A stretch of 64,000 nucleotides of DNA from Ruegeria sp. THAF33 (GCF_009363615.1 NZ_CP045384.1:2292501-2356500); one strand, 5' to 3'. Counted from the stretch's first letter, positions 8,034 to 17,983 are shown. Notes: generated from the sequence alone by a model not told the origin. Made by a program: numbers and translations.

Positions 8034-9079
8034 GTCTCGTCCACCTGAAGCGCGGCAGCCAGATCGGACGGGTGCACCGTGCCAACGACATTGCCATCGG
8101 CATCCCGCACCGGCACGGGTTCATAAAGCTCCATGCAATGGGCCAGGGCCGCGTCCAGTGTCATCGACGTGGTCAGGCCGGGATCGTCCGGGCCGCACTC
8201 TGCCTCGCTTCGCATGACCGAGGCGACCTTGGCATGCTGCCCCTTGGCGACATCTTTCGAGAACTCGCGCACGTAATCGTCCACGGGTCGCAGGACGATA
8301 TCCGTTGGCGTGCCGATTTGCACGATCTTGCCGTCCCGCATGATGGCGATGCGGTCAGCCAGCTTCAGCGCTTCCTGAATATCGTGCGTAATGAAGACGA
8401 TGGATTTCTTCAACGTCGCTTGAATGCGCAGGAATTCATCCTGCAACTGGCGACGGATCAGTGGATCAAGCGCCGAGAACGGTTCGTCCAGAAACCAGAT
8501 GTCAGGGTTTACGGCAAGACTGCGGGCGATACCCACCCGCTGCCGCTGCCCGCCGGAAAGCTGTCGCGGGAAGCTGTCTTCGCGCCCTTCCAGACCGACC
8601 AGCGAGATCACTTCCTGCGCGCGGTCCAGCCGTTCCTTTTTGCCAACGCCCTGAACGCGCAGAGGATATGCGACGTTTTCAGCAACGGTCATGTGAGGGA
8701 ACAGGCCGAAATGCTGGAACACCATGCCGAGTTTTTTCCGGCGCAGCTCGGTCAGGGCCTTTTTCGAGGCGCCTATGACATTCTCACCATCCACCCGAAT
8801 TTCACCACCGGTGCCGGGCAGCAGTTGCGAGATACAGCGGATCAGCGTGGATTTGCCCGAGCCCGACAGGCCCATGATGACGAACAATTCGCCTTCCCTG
8901 ACCTCGAAATTGGCATCTTGAACCGCCGGAATGAACCCGTTTTCCCGCAGGTCTGCGGCGGCCTTGTCAGCGTCATTCCCTGACCGAGACAGCGCGTCGG
9001 TCAGGGCTTTGTCAGCGCCCGGGCCAAAGACCTGCCAGAGATTCCGGCAGGCAATGGCTGGCATGGTCGTGTCAGTCAC
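8030..9079 (-). CDS. proV: Betaine-type ABC transporter ATPase ProV
   Basis: A 349-residue ATP-binding subunit. It shows Walker A GLSGSGKST (70-78), signature LSGGQRQR (174-181), Walker B WFLDEP (195-200) and a D-loop SALD. The residues before the ATPase core (LTDALSRSGNDADKAAADL) form the helical ProV/OpuAA N-terminal extension. A CBS-like regulatory region follows the ATPase domain, ending near VPVRDADGNVVGTVHP; in this family CBS modules sense ionic strength. It lies 9 bases after proX and overlaps proW by 4 bases. Confidence 0.94.
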   Translation of the reverse strand: MTDTTMPAIACRNLWQVFGPGADKALTDALSRSGNDADKAAADLRENGFIPAVQDANFEVREGELFVIMGLSGSGKSTLIRCISQLLPGTGGEIRVDGENVIGASKKALTELRRKKLGMVFQHFGLFPHMTVAENVAYPLRVQGVGKKERLDRAQEVISLVGLEGREDSFPRQLSGGQRQRVGIARSLAVNPDIWFLDEPFSALDPLIRRQLQDEFLRIQATLKKSIVFITHDIQEALKLADRIAIMRDGKIVQIGTPTDIVLRPVDDYVREFSKDVAKGQHAKVASVMRSEAECGPDDPGLTTSMTLDAALAHCMELYEPVPVRDADGNVVGTVHPSDLAAALQVDET

Positions 9080-9088
9080 CTAAGTGGC

Positions 9089-10039
9089 TCACTTGGTCGC
9101 CGCGTCGACAACAGGACGCCATTTGTCTTCGTTTTCGGCCATCCATGCGGCGACAACTTCTTCGACCTGGCCGCCGTCAACATCGATCGCACCCATCATC
9201 GGCTGCTGGTCTTCGACCGCCAGTTGATAGTTGGACAGGATTTCATAGGCGGCGGGCCACTTTTCTTCCAGGCCGCTCCAGCCGGCTTTAAAGATGCGCG
9301 ATGGCGAAAAGTCGCAATCATTTACCGCGTTCGGGTTCGGACCCCACGCCGGATCGTTAAAGCACGCCTCTTCACCTGCGGGCAGTTCAACGAACTGCAC
9401 GTCATAGGCAGACATCGCCCAGTGCGGCTGCCAGAATGTGATTAGCAGCGGCGATTTACGCTCGGTCGATGCGCGAAGTTCAGCGATCAAGGCGCCTTCG
9501 GAACCGGCGGGGACAGCCTTGAACGGCAGCTCAAGGCCGGCCATGCGATCCGCACCAGGTGTGCCCCAGTCGGCCGGATAGTCGACCAGACGGCCACCGG
9601 GCAGAGTTTCCGCCGTGGCGAACACCTGCGCGCAGTCTTTCAGCGCTTCCCACGCCGGCAAGCCGGGGCACATATCAGCGACATGCGCCGGGTATGCGAT
9701 ACCTTCCTTGGCATCCAGGCCAAGATCGCCGATTTCGACAACCGTGCCTTCCTCGATCTTCTTGGCATATTCATCCGAAACATTGGACGACCAGATTTCA
9801 AGCGTCGCGTCGATGTCTCCATCGGCCAGCGCCTGGAACTGGTTCATCATGCCGGCGGTCACATATTCCACGTTATAACCAGCGGCCTTGAGCATTTCAC
9901 CCGCCACATGCGTGGTCACGTGCTGACCGGTCCATTCGTTGATCGCCAGTTTGATCGGCTCGTCCACAGCCCCCATATCCGCCGCATGCGCCGCACCGGC
10001 AACGGTTAGGGCCATAAGGCTTACACTCAGTTTTTTCAT
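9089..10039 (-). CDS. proX: Betaine-type ABC transporter substrate-binding protein
   Basis: A 316-residue periplasmic OpuAC-family binding protein. The signal peptide is MKKLSVSLMALTVAGAAHA, with cleavage after residue 19. The mature part shows IKLAINEWTGQHVTTHVAGEML, typical of this family, then GDIDATLEIWSSN and a C-terminal DQQPMMGAIDVDGG region. Trp and Tyr residues that could form the quaternary-amine cage are frequent. The reading frame is open further upstream, but GGGAG before the ATG at 10039 and the signal peptide fix the start. First gene of proX-proV-proW. Confidence 0.92.
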   Translation of the reverse strand: MKKLSVSLMALTVAGAAHAADMGAVDEPIKLAINEWTGQHVTTHVAGEMLKAAGYNVEYVTAGMMNQFQALADGDIDATLEIWSSNVSDEYAKKIEEGTVVEIGDLGLDAKEGIAYPAHVADMCPGLPAWEALKDCAQVFATAETLPGGRLVDYPADWGTPGADRMAGLELPFKAVPAGSEGALIAELRASTERKSPLLITFWQPHWAMSAYDVQFVELPAGEEACFNDPAWGPNPNAVNDCDFSPSRIFKAGWSGLEEKWPAAYEILSNYQLAVEDQQPMMGAIDVDGGQVEEVVAAWMAENEDKWRPVVDAATK

Positions 10040-10458
10040 GGATTTTCTCCCTGTCTTATTTGTTTTGCCCACCCCGGCAGGGGTTTCCCGCCGGTATCTT
10101 TGTCTGATGACAATACCATGCCGCAACATGCACAAATTTGGTCGGAAAAGGAAAGTGATCAGTTTGTAACAGCGCAGCTTTCTTGCCGCTGATGCGTTGA
10201 TTTTCCCCCGCAGGCGCCGCAAGGGCCCCTGCCCGACCCGCCAATATCCCCCGCCCCGGGGCACGGAATGTTGACTGACGAGTCAATCACAAACCGTTTT
10301 GAACCCGTTTGTCGAGGATTTCTTTGACAGTTCAGTGTTTTTTCTTGTTCGGGCTAAATTTCGATTCCGGTCGGGTGGCTTTCAAACACCGAAAATTCCC
10401 ATTGCAAAAGGAAGGCAAAACAAATCACTCTTGATATGACGGCTTTGAGGTTGGGTTA
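10040..10458. other. 419-base intergenic region between proX and the glycosylase gene
   Basis: No gene is supported here. It separates two divergent genes, so it must hold both promoters. The only clear element is the inverted repeat at 10271-10286, listed separately. The part from 10290 to 10440 is AT-richer than the surroundings, as promoters often are. Confidence 0.7.
10271..10286. promoter_or_regulatory. Candidate BetI operator (proX side)
   Basis: An inverted repeat, TTGACT-GACG-AGTCAA, 232 bases upstream of proX. Twelve bases (TGACGAGTCAAT) are identical, on the opposite strand, to the palindrome upstream of betI at 44652-44665. Binding by BetI is inferred from this match and from the choline/betaine theme, not shown. 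Confidence 0.55.
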
Positions 10459-11121
10459 ATGCGTACATTTGACGAAATCTTTGATATTGCCGCCTCTCGC
10501 CACGGTGGGATCGATGCCTTTGCAGCACAGCTGACCAAGCCCAAAAGCCACGAAGAACTGGCGGCGATGCCCGACGACCGGTGGCTATCGATCATCACGA
10601 AATGCGTCTTTCAGGCCGGTTTCAACTGGAAGGTCATCGAAAACAAATGGGATGGATTCGAGGCCGCCTTTGACGGTTTCGATGTGGGCCGGTGTGCGTT
10701 CATGGATGATGAAAAGTTCGATTCCCTGCTGCAAGACACACGCATTGTCCGCAATGGAACCAAGATCGCAGCAGCGCGGGACAACGCGGCGTTCCTTTTG
10801 GAACTGCGCAACGAAGGCGGCGCAGGCCAGGTTCTGGGGGGCTGGCCCTCTGATGACTATGTCAGCCTTCTTGCCATGCTGGCCAAACGCGGGTCTCGTC
10901 TTGGCGGGGCTTCGGCGCAATATGCGATGCGATTTGCGGGGCGCGACAGTTTCATTCTGTCGCGGGACGTCACCGCCCGTCTGATCGCCGAAGGTGTGAT
11001 CGACAAACCCGCCACGTCGAAAAAAGCCATGGCGGCGGTGCAACGGGCCTTCAATTCCTGGATGGATCAATCCGGGCGGTCTTTGACGGAAATCAGCCGG
11101 GTTCTGGCCATGAGCCTGTGA
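10459..11121 (+). CDS. DNA-3-methyladenine glycosylase I-like protein
   Basis: A 220-residue protein of the 3-methyladenine glycosylase I superfamily, which removes alkylated bases in base-excision repair. It shows LSIITKCVFQAGFNWKVIENKW (about 44-65), matching the conserved F-x-x-G-x-x-W region of Tag-like proteins, and VRNGTKIAAARDNAAFL (about 97-113), matching the RN-x-x-KI region. The usual Cys/His zinc-binding residues of Tag are not evident. Start ATG at 10459. The gene is divergent from proX. Substrate range is uncertain. Confidence 0.8.
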   Translation: MRTFDEIFDIAASRHGGIDAFAAQLTKPKSHEELAAMPDDRWLSIITKCVFQAGFNWKVIENKWDGFEAAFDGFDVGRCAFMDDEKFDSLLQDTRIVRNGTKIAAARDNAAFLLELRNEGGAGQVLGGWPSDDYVSLLAMLAKRGSRLGGASAQYAMRFAGRDSFILSRDVTARLIAEGVIDKPATSKKAMAAVQRAFNSWMDQSGRSLTEISRVLAMSL

Positions 11122-11163
11122 AAACGGTTTGAGGATCGCAAGCAGAGGACTAGGATTCACCTC

Positions 11164-11856
11164 ATGGTTCTGCGCGTATTCCTGTGTGCTCTTTTATTGC
11201 TGTCCTCTTGCGGCCGTCCATTGACAAAGCAAGAGCGCAACTTTGCGGATGCCATTCAGGGCGAAACCCTGAATCTTGACAGCGTGCGATTGGTCCAAGG
11301 TGCGCCGGTTGCCAATGTGACGTATTTCCGCGAAGAGCGGCCACGTCTGGCCTGTCGCGAGCGCATCCTTCCTCCGGTAGAACCCGGGCCGGTGACCGGC
11401 AGGCCCGCGGCCGTGGCCCTGTTCAACAAAGTCTACTTTGCGCGCGATTGGTATCTTGAAGACTACATGTCCGATTTTCCGGATCAGATGAATCTGGTGG
11501 CCGCGATGCTGCTGGCCCATGAACTGACGCATGTCTGGCAGTGGCAGAATCGCCGGACCACCGGTTACCACCCGTTGCGAGCAGCGGCGGAACATGGTGG
11601 GCGCAGCGACCCGTATCTTTTTGACCTCGAAACCTCGCCGGACTTCCTGTCCTACGGGTTTGAACAGCAGGGCGCCATCGTCGAGGAATACGTTTGCTGC
11701 CGTGCGCTGGACCCTCAGGCCACCCGAACCATACGGCTGCACAGGATGCTGAGCGCGCATTTTGATCTGTCCCCGCTTCCGCAAAAAGGGCGAGAGCGCG
11801 CGATCTTGCTTCCCTGGAGCGAGGCCGAGATCGACGGGATTTGCAGCGGAACCTAA
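11164..11856 (+). CDS. Lipoprotein with HExxH metalloprotease-like motif
   Basis: A 230-residue protein with a lipoprotein signal (MVLRVFLCALLLLSSC; acylated Cys16). HELTHVWQ at residues 119-126 carries the zinc HExxH motif. A possible third ligand is in EQQGAIVEEYV (about 169-179), which has the spacing of an E-x-x-x-E helix. VFLNK-type text VALFNKVYFARDWY precedes the motif by about 25 residues. This pattern fits the metalloprotease-like DUF4157 group, but I cannot name the family exactly. Overlaps the cytochrome gene 3' end by 4 bases. Confidence 0.75.
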   Translation: MVLRVFLCALLLLSSCGRPLTKQERNFADAIQGETLNLDSVRLVQGAPVANVTYFREERPRLACRERILPPVEPGPVTGRPAAVALFNKVYFARDWYLEDYMSDFPDQMNLVAAMLLAHELTHVWQWQNRRTTGYHPLRAAAEHGGRSDPYLFDLETSPDFLSYGFEQQGAIVEEYVCCRALDPQATRTIRLHRMLSAHFDLSPLPQKGRERAILLPWSEAEIDGICSGT

Positions 11857-12260
11857 TTCTGCTGCAAGGTCTCCAGATAGGCCACCAGATCCACGATGGG
11901 CTGGCTCGTCAAAATTGGCTGACCCTGCGGCGTTTTCATGGATGTGTCCTGCCCGTCAAAATAAGGACCATAAACCGGCATAGGGCTACCATGGCTGACC
12001 AGCGGATCCCGACCATCAATGCGGGAGACAACGCGGGCAGTCGGGAACACGCCCTCTTCGTTGGACAAAGCGGTCAGATCGCTTGGTTGAACCACCAGCA
12101 CGGCTGCCATCGGACCTTGGCCCATCGCGTCGATTCCGTGGCAGGTCGCGCAATGGTGCATATAGAGTTCCTCTCCGGTCTTCGCGTCCTGAGCCCAGGC
12201 GGCCTGCGAGGCAGCAGCCGAAACCCCAAGAACCATTACACTGATTGTTGCCTTGAACAT
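11853..12260 (-). CDS. Periplasmic c-type cytochrome (monohaem)
   Basis: A 135-residue class I cytochrome c. It has a signal peptide ending AWAQ (about residue 24), then CATCH at 37-41, the CxxCH haem attachment site. Met residues in SHGSPMPVYGPYFDG (about 94) are candidates for the sixth ligand. The C-terminal helix PIVDLVAYLETLQQN is typical. The reading frame extends far upstream, but AGGAGG seven bases before the ATG at 12260 and the signal peptide decide the start. It stands alone, so its redox partner is unknown. Confidence 0.9.
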   Translation of the reverse strand: MFKATISVMVLGVSAAASQAAWAQDAKTGEELYMHHCATCHGIDAMGQGPMAAVLVVQPSDLTALSNEEGVFPTARVVSRIDGRDPLVSHGSPMPVYGPYFDGQDTSMKTPQGQPILTSQPIVDLVAYLETLQQN

Positions 12261-12357
12261 CGTATCCTCCTGCCTGGATTGGCATTTGCAGGGTTGCCCG
12301 ATGACCGTCTTGGCGCAATGATCCAGATCAACGAAAAAGGTACAGAGGTTTCGGGCA

Positions 12358-12795
12358 ATGACACAATACGCCGCCATCATGCTGGCCGCCGGATTTGGAA
12401 TTCCGATCCTGGCCGCGCTCAATGCGGCGCTGGGGAAAGTCATCGGGTCGCCAACTGCGGCAGCCGTTGTGCTGTTTGCCATCGCCTTCGCCGCCTCCGC
12501 CTTTGTCATGGCGCTGTTTCCCGGATTTGCGGCCTTGTCCAAGATTGCCAATGCGCCGAAACACCTGTTGCTTGCAGGTGTCCTGATTGCTTTCTATGTC
12601 CTGTCGATCACCCATGTCGCACCACATTTCGGGGTGGGCAATGCCGTGTTCTTTGTGCTGCTCGGGCAATTGATCAGCGCTGCGGCCATCGACCATTTCG
12701 GCCTGTTCGGCGCACAGGTCGAACCGCTTACACTCATGCGGATGGGCGGGATCGCCGTCATGGCCATTGGCGTTGCGATCACTCAACTGGCCTGA
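12358..12795 (+). CDS. DMT-family membrane protein (DUF606/YdcZ type)
   Basis: A 145-residue protein with about five transmembrane segments and few charges, matching the DUF606/YdcZ subgroup of the drug/metabolite transporter superfamily. Typical features are an N-terminal [21 protein letters not shown] and [21 protein letters not shown] in the second half. These small proteins often work as pairs, but only one is present here. Substrate unknown. Its 3' end overlaps lolD by 17 bases on the opposite strand. Confidence 0.85.
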   Translation: MTQYAAIMLAAGFGIPILAALNAALGKVIGSPTAAAVVLFAIAFAASAFVMALFPGFAALSKIANAPKHLLLAGVLIAFYVLSITHVAPHFGVGNAVFFVLLGQLISAAAIDHFGLFGAQVEPLTLMRMGGIAVMAIGVAITQLA

Positions 12796-13465
12796 GCACC
12801 CCGCCCTCAAGCCGGACCATCCGGTCCATGCGCGCCGCAAGGTCAAGATTGTGCGTTGCTATCAACGCCGACAACCCTTCGTCCCGCACCAGCTTCATCA
12901 GTGTATCAAAGACCTGATCCGAGGTTTCGGGGTCCAGATTGCCCGTCGGTTCATCCGCCAACAAAACACGGGGCGCATTCGCCAAGGCCCGGCAAAACGC
13001 CACCCGCTGTTGTTCCCCACCTGAGAGTGCAGCGGGGCGATGGCTGGCGCGTGCGGCCACACCGACACGGTCCAGCAGATCCAACGCTCGGGCCTGTGCG
13101 GCCTTGTCCGGTACACCATTGGCCAGTTGTGGCAGGGTAATGTTTTCCAATGCCGTGAATTCCGGCAGCAAGTGGTGGAATTGATACACGAACCCGACAT
13201 CCTGCCGACGCAGTGCGGTTCTGGTCCGGTCGCCCTTGCCCGATACGTTCTGCCCGCCGATTTCAACGGTTCCTTCGTCGGGCATGTCCAGCAGACCGGC
13301 GATATGCAGAAGCGTTGATTTACCTGCCCCAGAGGGCGCAACCATCGCTACGGCCTCACCCGCGCGCAGATCCAGATCAACTCCGCGCAGGACCTGCACC
13401 TCGCCCGGTTTGCCTTTCAGATAGGTCTTGGTCAGACCTTTCAGACGCAATGTGACATCATTCAT
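12779..13465 (-). CDS. lolD: Lipoprotein-releasing ABC ATPase LolD
   Basis: A 228-residue ATPase of the MacB/LolD family that powers release of lipoproteins from the inner membrane to LolA. It shows Walker [10 protein letters not shown] (43-51), signature [11 protein letters not shown] and Walker [14 protein letters not shown]. The length and the partner gene identify it. The start overlaps the end of lolC by 8 bases, so the two are translationally coupled. Confidence 0.94.
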   Translation of the reverse strand: MNDVTLRLKGLTKTYLKGKPGEVQVLRGVDLDLRAGEAVAMVAPSGAGKSTLLHIAGLLDMPDEGTVEIGGQNVSGKGDRTRTALRRQDVGFVYQFHHLLPEFTALENITLPQLANGVPDKAAQARALDLLDRVGVAARASHRPAALSGGEQQRVAFCRALANAPRVLLADEPTGNLDPETSDQVFDTLMKLVRDEGLSALIATHNLDLAARMDRMVRLEGGVLRPVE

Positions 13466-14753
13466 AGCGCAACGCCTCGACCGGGTTCAGCCGCGCCGCT
13501 CGACGGGCAGGGAAATAGGTGACGACAAAGGACAGGCCAAGCGACAGGCCGATCGCCTTGAGCACGTCGCTCAGATGCAGCTCGGCGGGCAAGGCATAGA
13601 TGCCCCGGATCGAAGGATCCCAGACGCCGCCGCCCATCACGTAATTCACGAAGGAAAAGATCGGATCGATATAGATCGCAAAAAGACACCCCAGGATGAC
13701 CCCCATTGCCGTTCCGATCAGGCCGGTAAAAGCTCCGCAGATGAAAAAGACACGCAGAACCGATCCTTCGCTCAGGCCAATGGTACGCAGGATGCCGATA
13801 TCGCGCCCCTTGTTCTTGACCAGCATGATAAGGCCCGAAACGATATTCATCGCGGCGATCAGAACGAGGATCGAAAGGATGATGAACATCACGTTGTCTT
13901 CAACTTCCAATGCCCGCAGGAACCCACCGGATGCATCCTGCCAGGTCCAGATCTGGCTGCGCTCGCCCGAGGCCTCGAGAATCGAAATAAGGATCGGGCC
14001 CAGGTCTTCGGGGTTGTCCACCATCACTTCGATTTCGTCAGCCACACCTTCGCGATTGAAGAAACCCTGCGCCTGCGAAAACGGCATGTAGACGCGCGTG
14101 CGGTCGATGTCATAGCGCCCGGCCGAGAACACATAGACAACGCGATAGGCATTCACGCGGGGCGACGTACCGAAGGCGGTTTTGACGCCGTTGGGCGACG
14201 TCAACTTGACGACATCCCCGACCGTTGCCCCGATGCTGCGCGCCACGCCTGAACCAATTGCGATGACATCCTCACCCGCCTGGAATTCAGACAAGTCCCC
14301 CACAGCCTGCTCTGCCCGGGCAATTCCGGGCAGATCACGCAGATCGTCGGGTCGGATTCCAAACACTTCAACCCCGCTGCTGCGGTCGTGGTTGGTGATC
14401 AGCACCTGCCCCTTCACCAAAGGAGCCGCGCGTTGAACACCGGGCACTTGTGCGATCCGGGCCGCGCGCTCTTCGTAGTCGGCGATTGTGCGATCCACCC
14501 GCCCCTGCGCGTCAATCTCGCCTGACGAATAGACCGTTACATGCGCGTTGGCGCCCAGGATGGTGCCGACGAATTCGGAACGGAAGCCGGACCGGACCGC
14601 CAGTGTCGCGATCAGGGCAAACACTGCCAATGTGATCCCGATCAGAGAAATCCAGGTCATCACACTGACGCCGCCCTCGGCCCTGCGGGCCCGCAGATAA
14701 CGCCATGCGATTTTCCATTCAAAAGGGGCAAAGGGCGGGGGTGTGTTGGCCAT
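13458..14753 (-). CDS. lolC: Lipoprotein-releasing ABC permease LolC/LolE family
   Basis: A 431-residue permease with one N-terminal transmembrane helix (about 30-50, [20 protein letters not shown]), a large periplasmic domain, and three helices after residue 275 ([24 protein letters not shown] and later). [20 protein letters not shown] at the N-terminus is characteristic of LolC/E. Only one permease gene accompanies lolD, as in many alphaproteobacteria, so it may act as a homodimer. The ATG at 14753 follows GGAGAAGG; upstream codons are in frame but poor. Confidence 0.93.
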   Translation of the reverse strand: MANTPPPFAPFEWKIAWRYLRARRAEGGVSVMTWISLIGITLAVFALIATLAVRSGFRSEFVGTILGANAHVTVYSSGEIDAQGRVDRTIADYEERAARIAQVPGVQRAAPLVKGQVLITNHDRSSGVEVFGIRPDDLRDLPGIARAEQAVGDLSEFQAGEDVIAIGSGVARSIGATVGDVVKLTSPNGVKTAFGTSPRVNAYRVVYVFSAGRYDIDRTRVYMPFSQAQGFFNREGVADEIEVMVDNPEDLGPILISILEASGERSQIWTWQDASGGFLRALEVEDNVMFIILSILVLIAAMNIVSGLIMLVKNKGRDIGILRTIGLSEGSVLRVFFICGAFTGLIGTAMGVILGCLFAIYIDPIFSFVNYVMGGGVWDPSIRGIYALPAELHLSDVLKAIGLSLGLSFVVTYFPARRAARLNPVEALRYE

Positions 14754-15109
14754 GCCTTCTCCGGGGTGTTCATGTTCGCGGGGACAGTTTCGGCATTTCA
14801 CCCGATGGTCAAGCCGGTTGTCGCTCTGAACCCGCTCCTCAGCCTGAACAAGCCGAATCAATCCGGTTGCCCAGCACGGCGGCCGGGCCAAATGGATGAC
14901 TTGAAAATCTGGTGCTACACCATGAGTTGTGAAGCCCATCACAGACAAACCGGTATTGTTTCATGTATGAAGTTAATCATCGCGCTTTGTGAGCTCCTGA
15001 ATCGAAAAAGCAACAATGGGCGCGAAATTTTATTACTCTTTTTGATTATTTTCAGAAACTTTGTCACCCTGTATGTGGGGGAACACATTTAAGGAGCGGG
15101 GGTCGCTCA
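14754..15109. other. 356-base intergenic region upstream of the 15110 gene
   Basis: No gene is supported. It lies between the divergent lolC and 15110 genes. The last 160 bases are AT-rich, unlike the rest, and end in AAGGAG before the 15110 start, so they probably hold that promoter. No clear repeat or operator was found. Confidence 0.6.
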
Positions 15110-15469
15110 ATGAATTTTCAAATTTCAACCAACGGTGCGGGGGTTATTCCGTCTCGCCAAGCATCAAAAGAACTGGATTGTGAAACAGCGGCGCTGCTGC
15201 GTGCGGCCATTCGGCCGATCTTTGCCAGCGCGGCAAGCTGGGGCAATCTGACGGATATTCTGAAAGACAAAGGGTACCGTCTGGTTTTCCGGCAAGGGCG
15301 TCTGTGTATCACGGATCGCACTACGGACGCGCGGGTTTGCGGATTGCGGTTTCTAGGTCTTGAGTTTCGCGACCTGGTCAACCGGCTGGGCCGTCCGATC
15401 GTGGTCGCACGCGGCGATGGCGCCAACGGAGATATCCTTGCAACGCGCCCGACGGCAGACCAAGACTGA
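15110..15469 (+). CDS. Conserved hypothetical protein
   Basis: A 119-residue soluble protein with no signal peptide or membrane segment. A ribosome binding site AAGGAG lies about 14 bases upstream of the ATG. The central part (WGNLTDILKDKGYRLVFRQG, then LCITDRTTDARVCGLRFLGLEF) looks like a small mixed alpha/beta domain. I do not recognise a family. The unusually AT-rich upstream region suggests a strong or regulated promoter. It stands alone, convergent with proS. Confidence 0.65.
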   Translation: MNFQISTNGAGVIPSRQASKELDCETAALLRAAIRPIFASAASWGNLTDILKDKGYRLVFRQGRLCITDRTTDARVCGLRFLGLEFRDLVNRLGRPIVVARGDGANGDILATRPTADQD

Positions 15470-15503
15470 CCTCTCAACCGATCGAATTGGTCAGATCACA
15501 TTT

Positions 15504-15530
15504 GGTGGCCAAGCCAATCGCATGGCCACC
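15504..15530 (+). terminator. Hairpin after the 15110 gene
   Basis: An 8-bp perfect stem, GGTGGCCA with TGGCCACC, and an 11-base loop, 34 bases after the stop. There is no T-run, so this is a weak terminator candidate. Confidence 0.4.
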
Positions 15531-15566
15531 TTCGCGAAATGGATCTGTGTTGCGTGACAGCAAGAC

Positions 15567-15582
15567 CCGTCACCGGTGACGG
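15567..15582. repeat. 16-base perfect palindrome before the proS 3' end
   Basis: CCGTCACCGGTGACGG is a perfect self-complementary 16-mer, 4 bases beyond the proS stop. It could be a protein-binding site or, in RNA, a weak hairpin. No other copy was noticed in the intergenic regions of this window. Confidence 0.6.
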
Positions 15583-15585
15583 TGC

Positions 15586-16926
15586 TCAGGCAATCTGCTG
15601 GTAGATTTCAGCAACTTTGGTAACGGCCGCCTCGGGGCTCAGTTCCTCGCTTTCGCCGGTCCGGCGGCAAGTCAGTTCAACGACACCATTCTTCAGGCCA
15701 CGCGGCCCGACCGTGATCCGCCAGGGCAGACCAATCAGGTCCATGGTCGCAAACTTGCCCCCGGCCCGTTCATTGCGGTCATCATAAAGCGGCTCCAGCC
15801 CCAAGGCTGTCAGAGCATTGTAGATTTTGTCACAGGCCGCATCCGCTTCTTCATCGCCCTGCTTCAGGTTCACGATGCCGCAATGGAACGGGGTCACGCC
15901 CTCGGGCCAGATGATGCCTTTGTCGTCATGGCTTGCCTCGATGATCGCGCCGACCAGGCGGCTGACACCAATCCCGTGACTGCCCATATGCACCGGAACC
16001 GGTTTTCCATCCGGGCCCTGCACGGTGGCACCCAGCGGCTCGGAATATTTCGTGCCGAAATAGAAGATCTGCCCAACTTCGATACCACGCGCCACGCGGC
16101 GGCGTTCTTCGGGGATCTGATTGAACAGCGCCTCGTCATGCGTTTCATCCGTGCGTGCGTATTTCGAGGTGAACTCTTCCAAGATCGCCTGACACTGTTC
16201 GCGGCTGTCATAGTCAATCTCACGATCACCAAAGGTAAGATCGGTGACGGCGCTGTCATAGAAGACCTCGGATTCACCAGTGTCAGCCAGCACGAGGAAC
16301 TCATGGGTGTCATCGCCGCCGATGGGCCCCGAATCCGCGCGCATCGGGATCGCCTGAAGGCCCATACGCTCGTAGGTACGCAGATAGCTGACAAGATGGC
16401 GATTATAGGCGTGCAGCGCATCTTCCTTGGTGAGGTCGAAGTTGTAGCCGTCCTTCATATAGAACTCGCGGCCCCGCATCACGCCGAAACGCGGGCGGAT
16501 TTCGTCGCGGAATTTCCACTGGATCTGATAGAGGGTCAGCGGAAGGTCTTTGTAGCTGTTCACGTGGCCGCGGAAAATATCGGTCACCAGTTCTTCGGCC
16601 GTGGGCGTGAACAGCATGTCCCGGTCATGCCGGTCCTTCATGCGCAGCATTTCCTGCCCGTAATCGTCATAGCGGCCGGATTCGCGCCACAAATCCGCCG
16701 ATTGGATGATGGGCATCTGGATCGCGATGTGACCGGCCCGGGCCTGTTCTTCATGGACAATGTTTTCCAGCTTGCGCAGCACTTTGAAACCCAGCGGCAG
16801 CCAGGAATATATCCCGGCAGAAGCCTGCTTGATCATCCCGGCACGCAGCATCAGCCGGTGGCTAACGATCTGGGCCTCGGACGGGTTTTCCTTGAGAACG
16901 GGCAGAAAGTAACGGCTGAGGCGCAT
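15586..16926 (-). CDS. proS: Prolyl-tRNA synthetase, short alphaproteobacterial type
   Basis: A class II aminoacyl-tRNA synthetase of 446 residues that charges tRNA-Pro. Family landmarks are [20 protein letters not shown] (about 39-58), FTPTAEE (about 106-112, motif 2 neighbourhood), [18 protein letters not shown] (about 137-154) and [17 protein letters not shown] (motif 3). It lacks the editing insertion of the about 570-residue E. coli form, as usual in Rhodobacterales. The C-terminal anticodon-binding domain begins near residue 350. Monocistronic. Confidence 0.95.
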   Translation of the reverse strand: MRLSRYFLPVLKENPSEAQIVSHRLMLRAGMIKQASAGIYSWLPLGFKVLRKLENIVHEEQARAGHIAIQMPIIQSADLWRESGRYDDYGQEMLRMKDRHDRDMLFTPTAEELVTDIFRGHVNSYKDLPLTLYQIQWKFRDEIRPRFGVMRGREFYMKDGYNFDLTKEDALHAYNRHLVSYLRTYERMGLQAIPMRADSGPIGGDDTHEFLVLADTGESEVFYDSAVTDLTFGDREIDYDSREQCQAILEEFTSKYARTDETHDEALFNQIPEERRRVARGIEVGQIFYFGTKYSEPLGATVQGPDGKPVPVHMGSHGIGVSRLVGAIIEASHDDKGIIWPEGVTPFHCGIVNLKQGDEEADAACDKIYNALTALGLEPLYDDRNERAGGKFATMDLIGLPWRITVGPRGLKNGVVELTCRRTGESEELSPEAAVTKVAEIYQQIA

Positions 16927-16997
16927 GAACGATCCTATTTGTCTAGCGAAAGCCCGAATGCTCTACGCGATCCACAAAGGCTAGGCAAGGCGGCGCA

Positions 16998-17816
16998 TCA
17001 TTCAGGCTTGCGCAGCAAATAAGTGTAATAGTTGCACGAACCAAAGAACGTGCCTTCCCGCGCGGCTGCTTTCTGACCTTCGGCCCATTTCAAGGCGGTC
17101 TCGGCGTCGATCGCGCCTGCCTGAATGCAAGGGCCGACATAGGCGTCGATCATGTTTCCGAAGAACGAGGTCTGGCCAGCCTCGGCCAGCAATTCCGGGA
17201 TGAAACCGGCAAGTTCCAGCCCCGCCTGCCGGGCCAGGAACGGAAGATGCCGCAGAACGAACGGATTGCCGACAACCGTCTGCAAGATTGCGTCCACCGC
17301 CATCGCGTTGGCGTCAGGGTCGCCAGCACCGATCGTCAACGACGCATAGTCGCCATCGAAAATGGCGATCGTGCCGCCGGGCCGCGTCAGCCGCGCGGCT
17401 TCCTCTAGCATCGCCGTCGGGTCCGCCACATGGCTGATCACCGTATGTGCGATGACGATATCAAAGCTGCCTTGGCCGTCACCGGTGTTTCGGGAATCCG
17501 CAACCTCGTACCGAATGCGCCCCGCCAACCCCGCGGCATCCGTCTTTTCCATTGCTACCTTGATCAGTTCCGCTGCCAGATCCGACCCGACAATCTCGCA
17601 TTCCGGGCCGACCCGGTCAGCCAGCGCCCGTGTCACGACGCCCGTGCCACAGCCCAGATCGACAATGCGGTGGCACGAGGCCCAGTCGAGCCGGTCGAAA
17701 TAGCGTTCGCGCATTTTCACGAAATCCGGCATTTCGCCGCGAAACTCCAGACGGTCCGCGACGACGCGAACCGTGTCTTCCCCCTGTTGATCCAGGCTCT
17801 GATAGATGTCGGGCAT
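16998..17816 (-). CDS. SAM-dependent methyltransferase
   Basis: A 272-residue class I methyltransferase. Motif I is VDLGCGTG (52-59), followed by an acidic SDLAAELIKVAM loop and DIVIAHTVISHVADP as the post-motif region, all typical of UbiE/COQ5-like small-molecule methyltransferases. The substrate cannot be read from the sequence. A TTG at 17831 is in frame, but the ATG at 17816 is preferred. It is divergent from the FAD-oxidoreductase/2OG-oxygenase pair, and the shared region holds an inverted repeat, so the three may be co-regulated. Confidence 0.82.
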   Translation of the reverse strand: MPDIYQSLDQQGEDTVRVVADRLEFRGEMPDFVKMRERYFDRLDWASCHRIVDLGCGTGVVTRALADRVGPECEIVGSDLAAELIKVAMEKTDAAGLAGRIRYEVADSRNTGDGQGSFDIVIAHTVISHVADPTAMLEEAARLTRPGGTIAIFDGDYASLTIGAGDPDANAMAVDAILQTVVGNPFVLRHLPFLARQAGLELAGFIPELLAEAGQTSFFGNMIDAYVGPCIQAGAIDAETALKWAEGQKAAAREGTFFGSCNYYTYLLRKPE

Positions 17817-17952
17817 TGCTCCGTCCCCCAAGGCAGGGCGTCAGTATAGCACGTTTCGGCCCGGCACGTCGGCTCTCTGCGCTGGCGGGCTGTGAAAGCG
17901 ACGCCGGACAATGGCGCATTTGCGACCCAAGGTCAGTCGGGTTTTTGATTGA

Positions 17953-17983
17953 CCCGCCAATTGGGAATTTCAATTGTGGCGGG
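17953..17983. promoter_or_regulatory. Inverted repeat in a divergent promoter region
   Basis: CCCGCCAATTG and CAATTGTGGCGGG arms, with CAATTG repeated on either side of a 7-base centre. It lies 24 bases upstream of the FAD-oxidoreductase start and in front of the divergent methyltransferase gene. It looks like an operator for an unlinked regulator; no regulator gene is adjacent. Confidence 0.5.
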
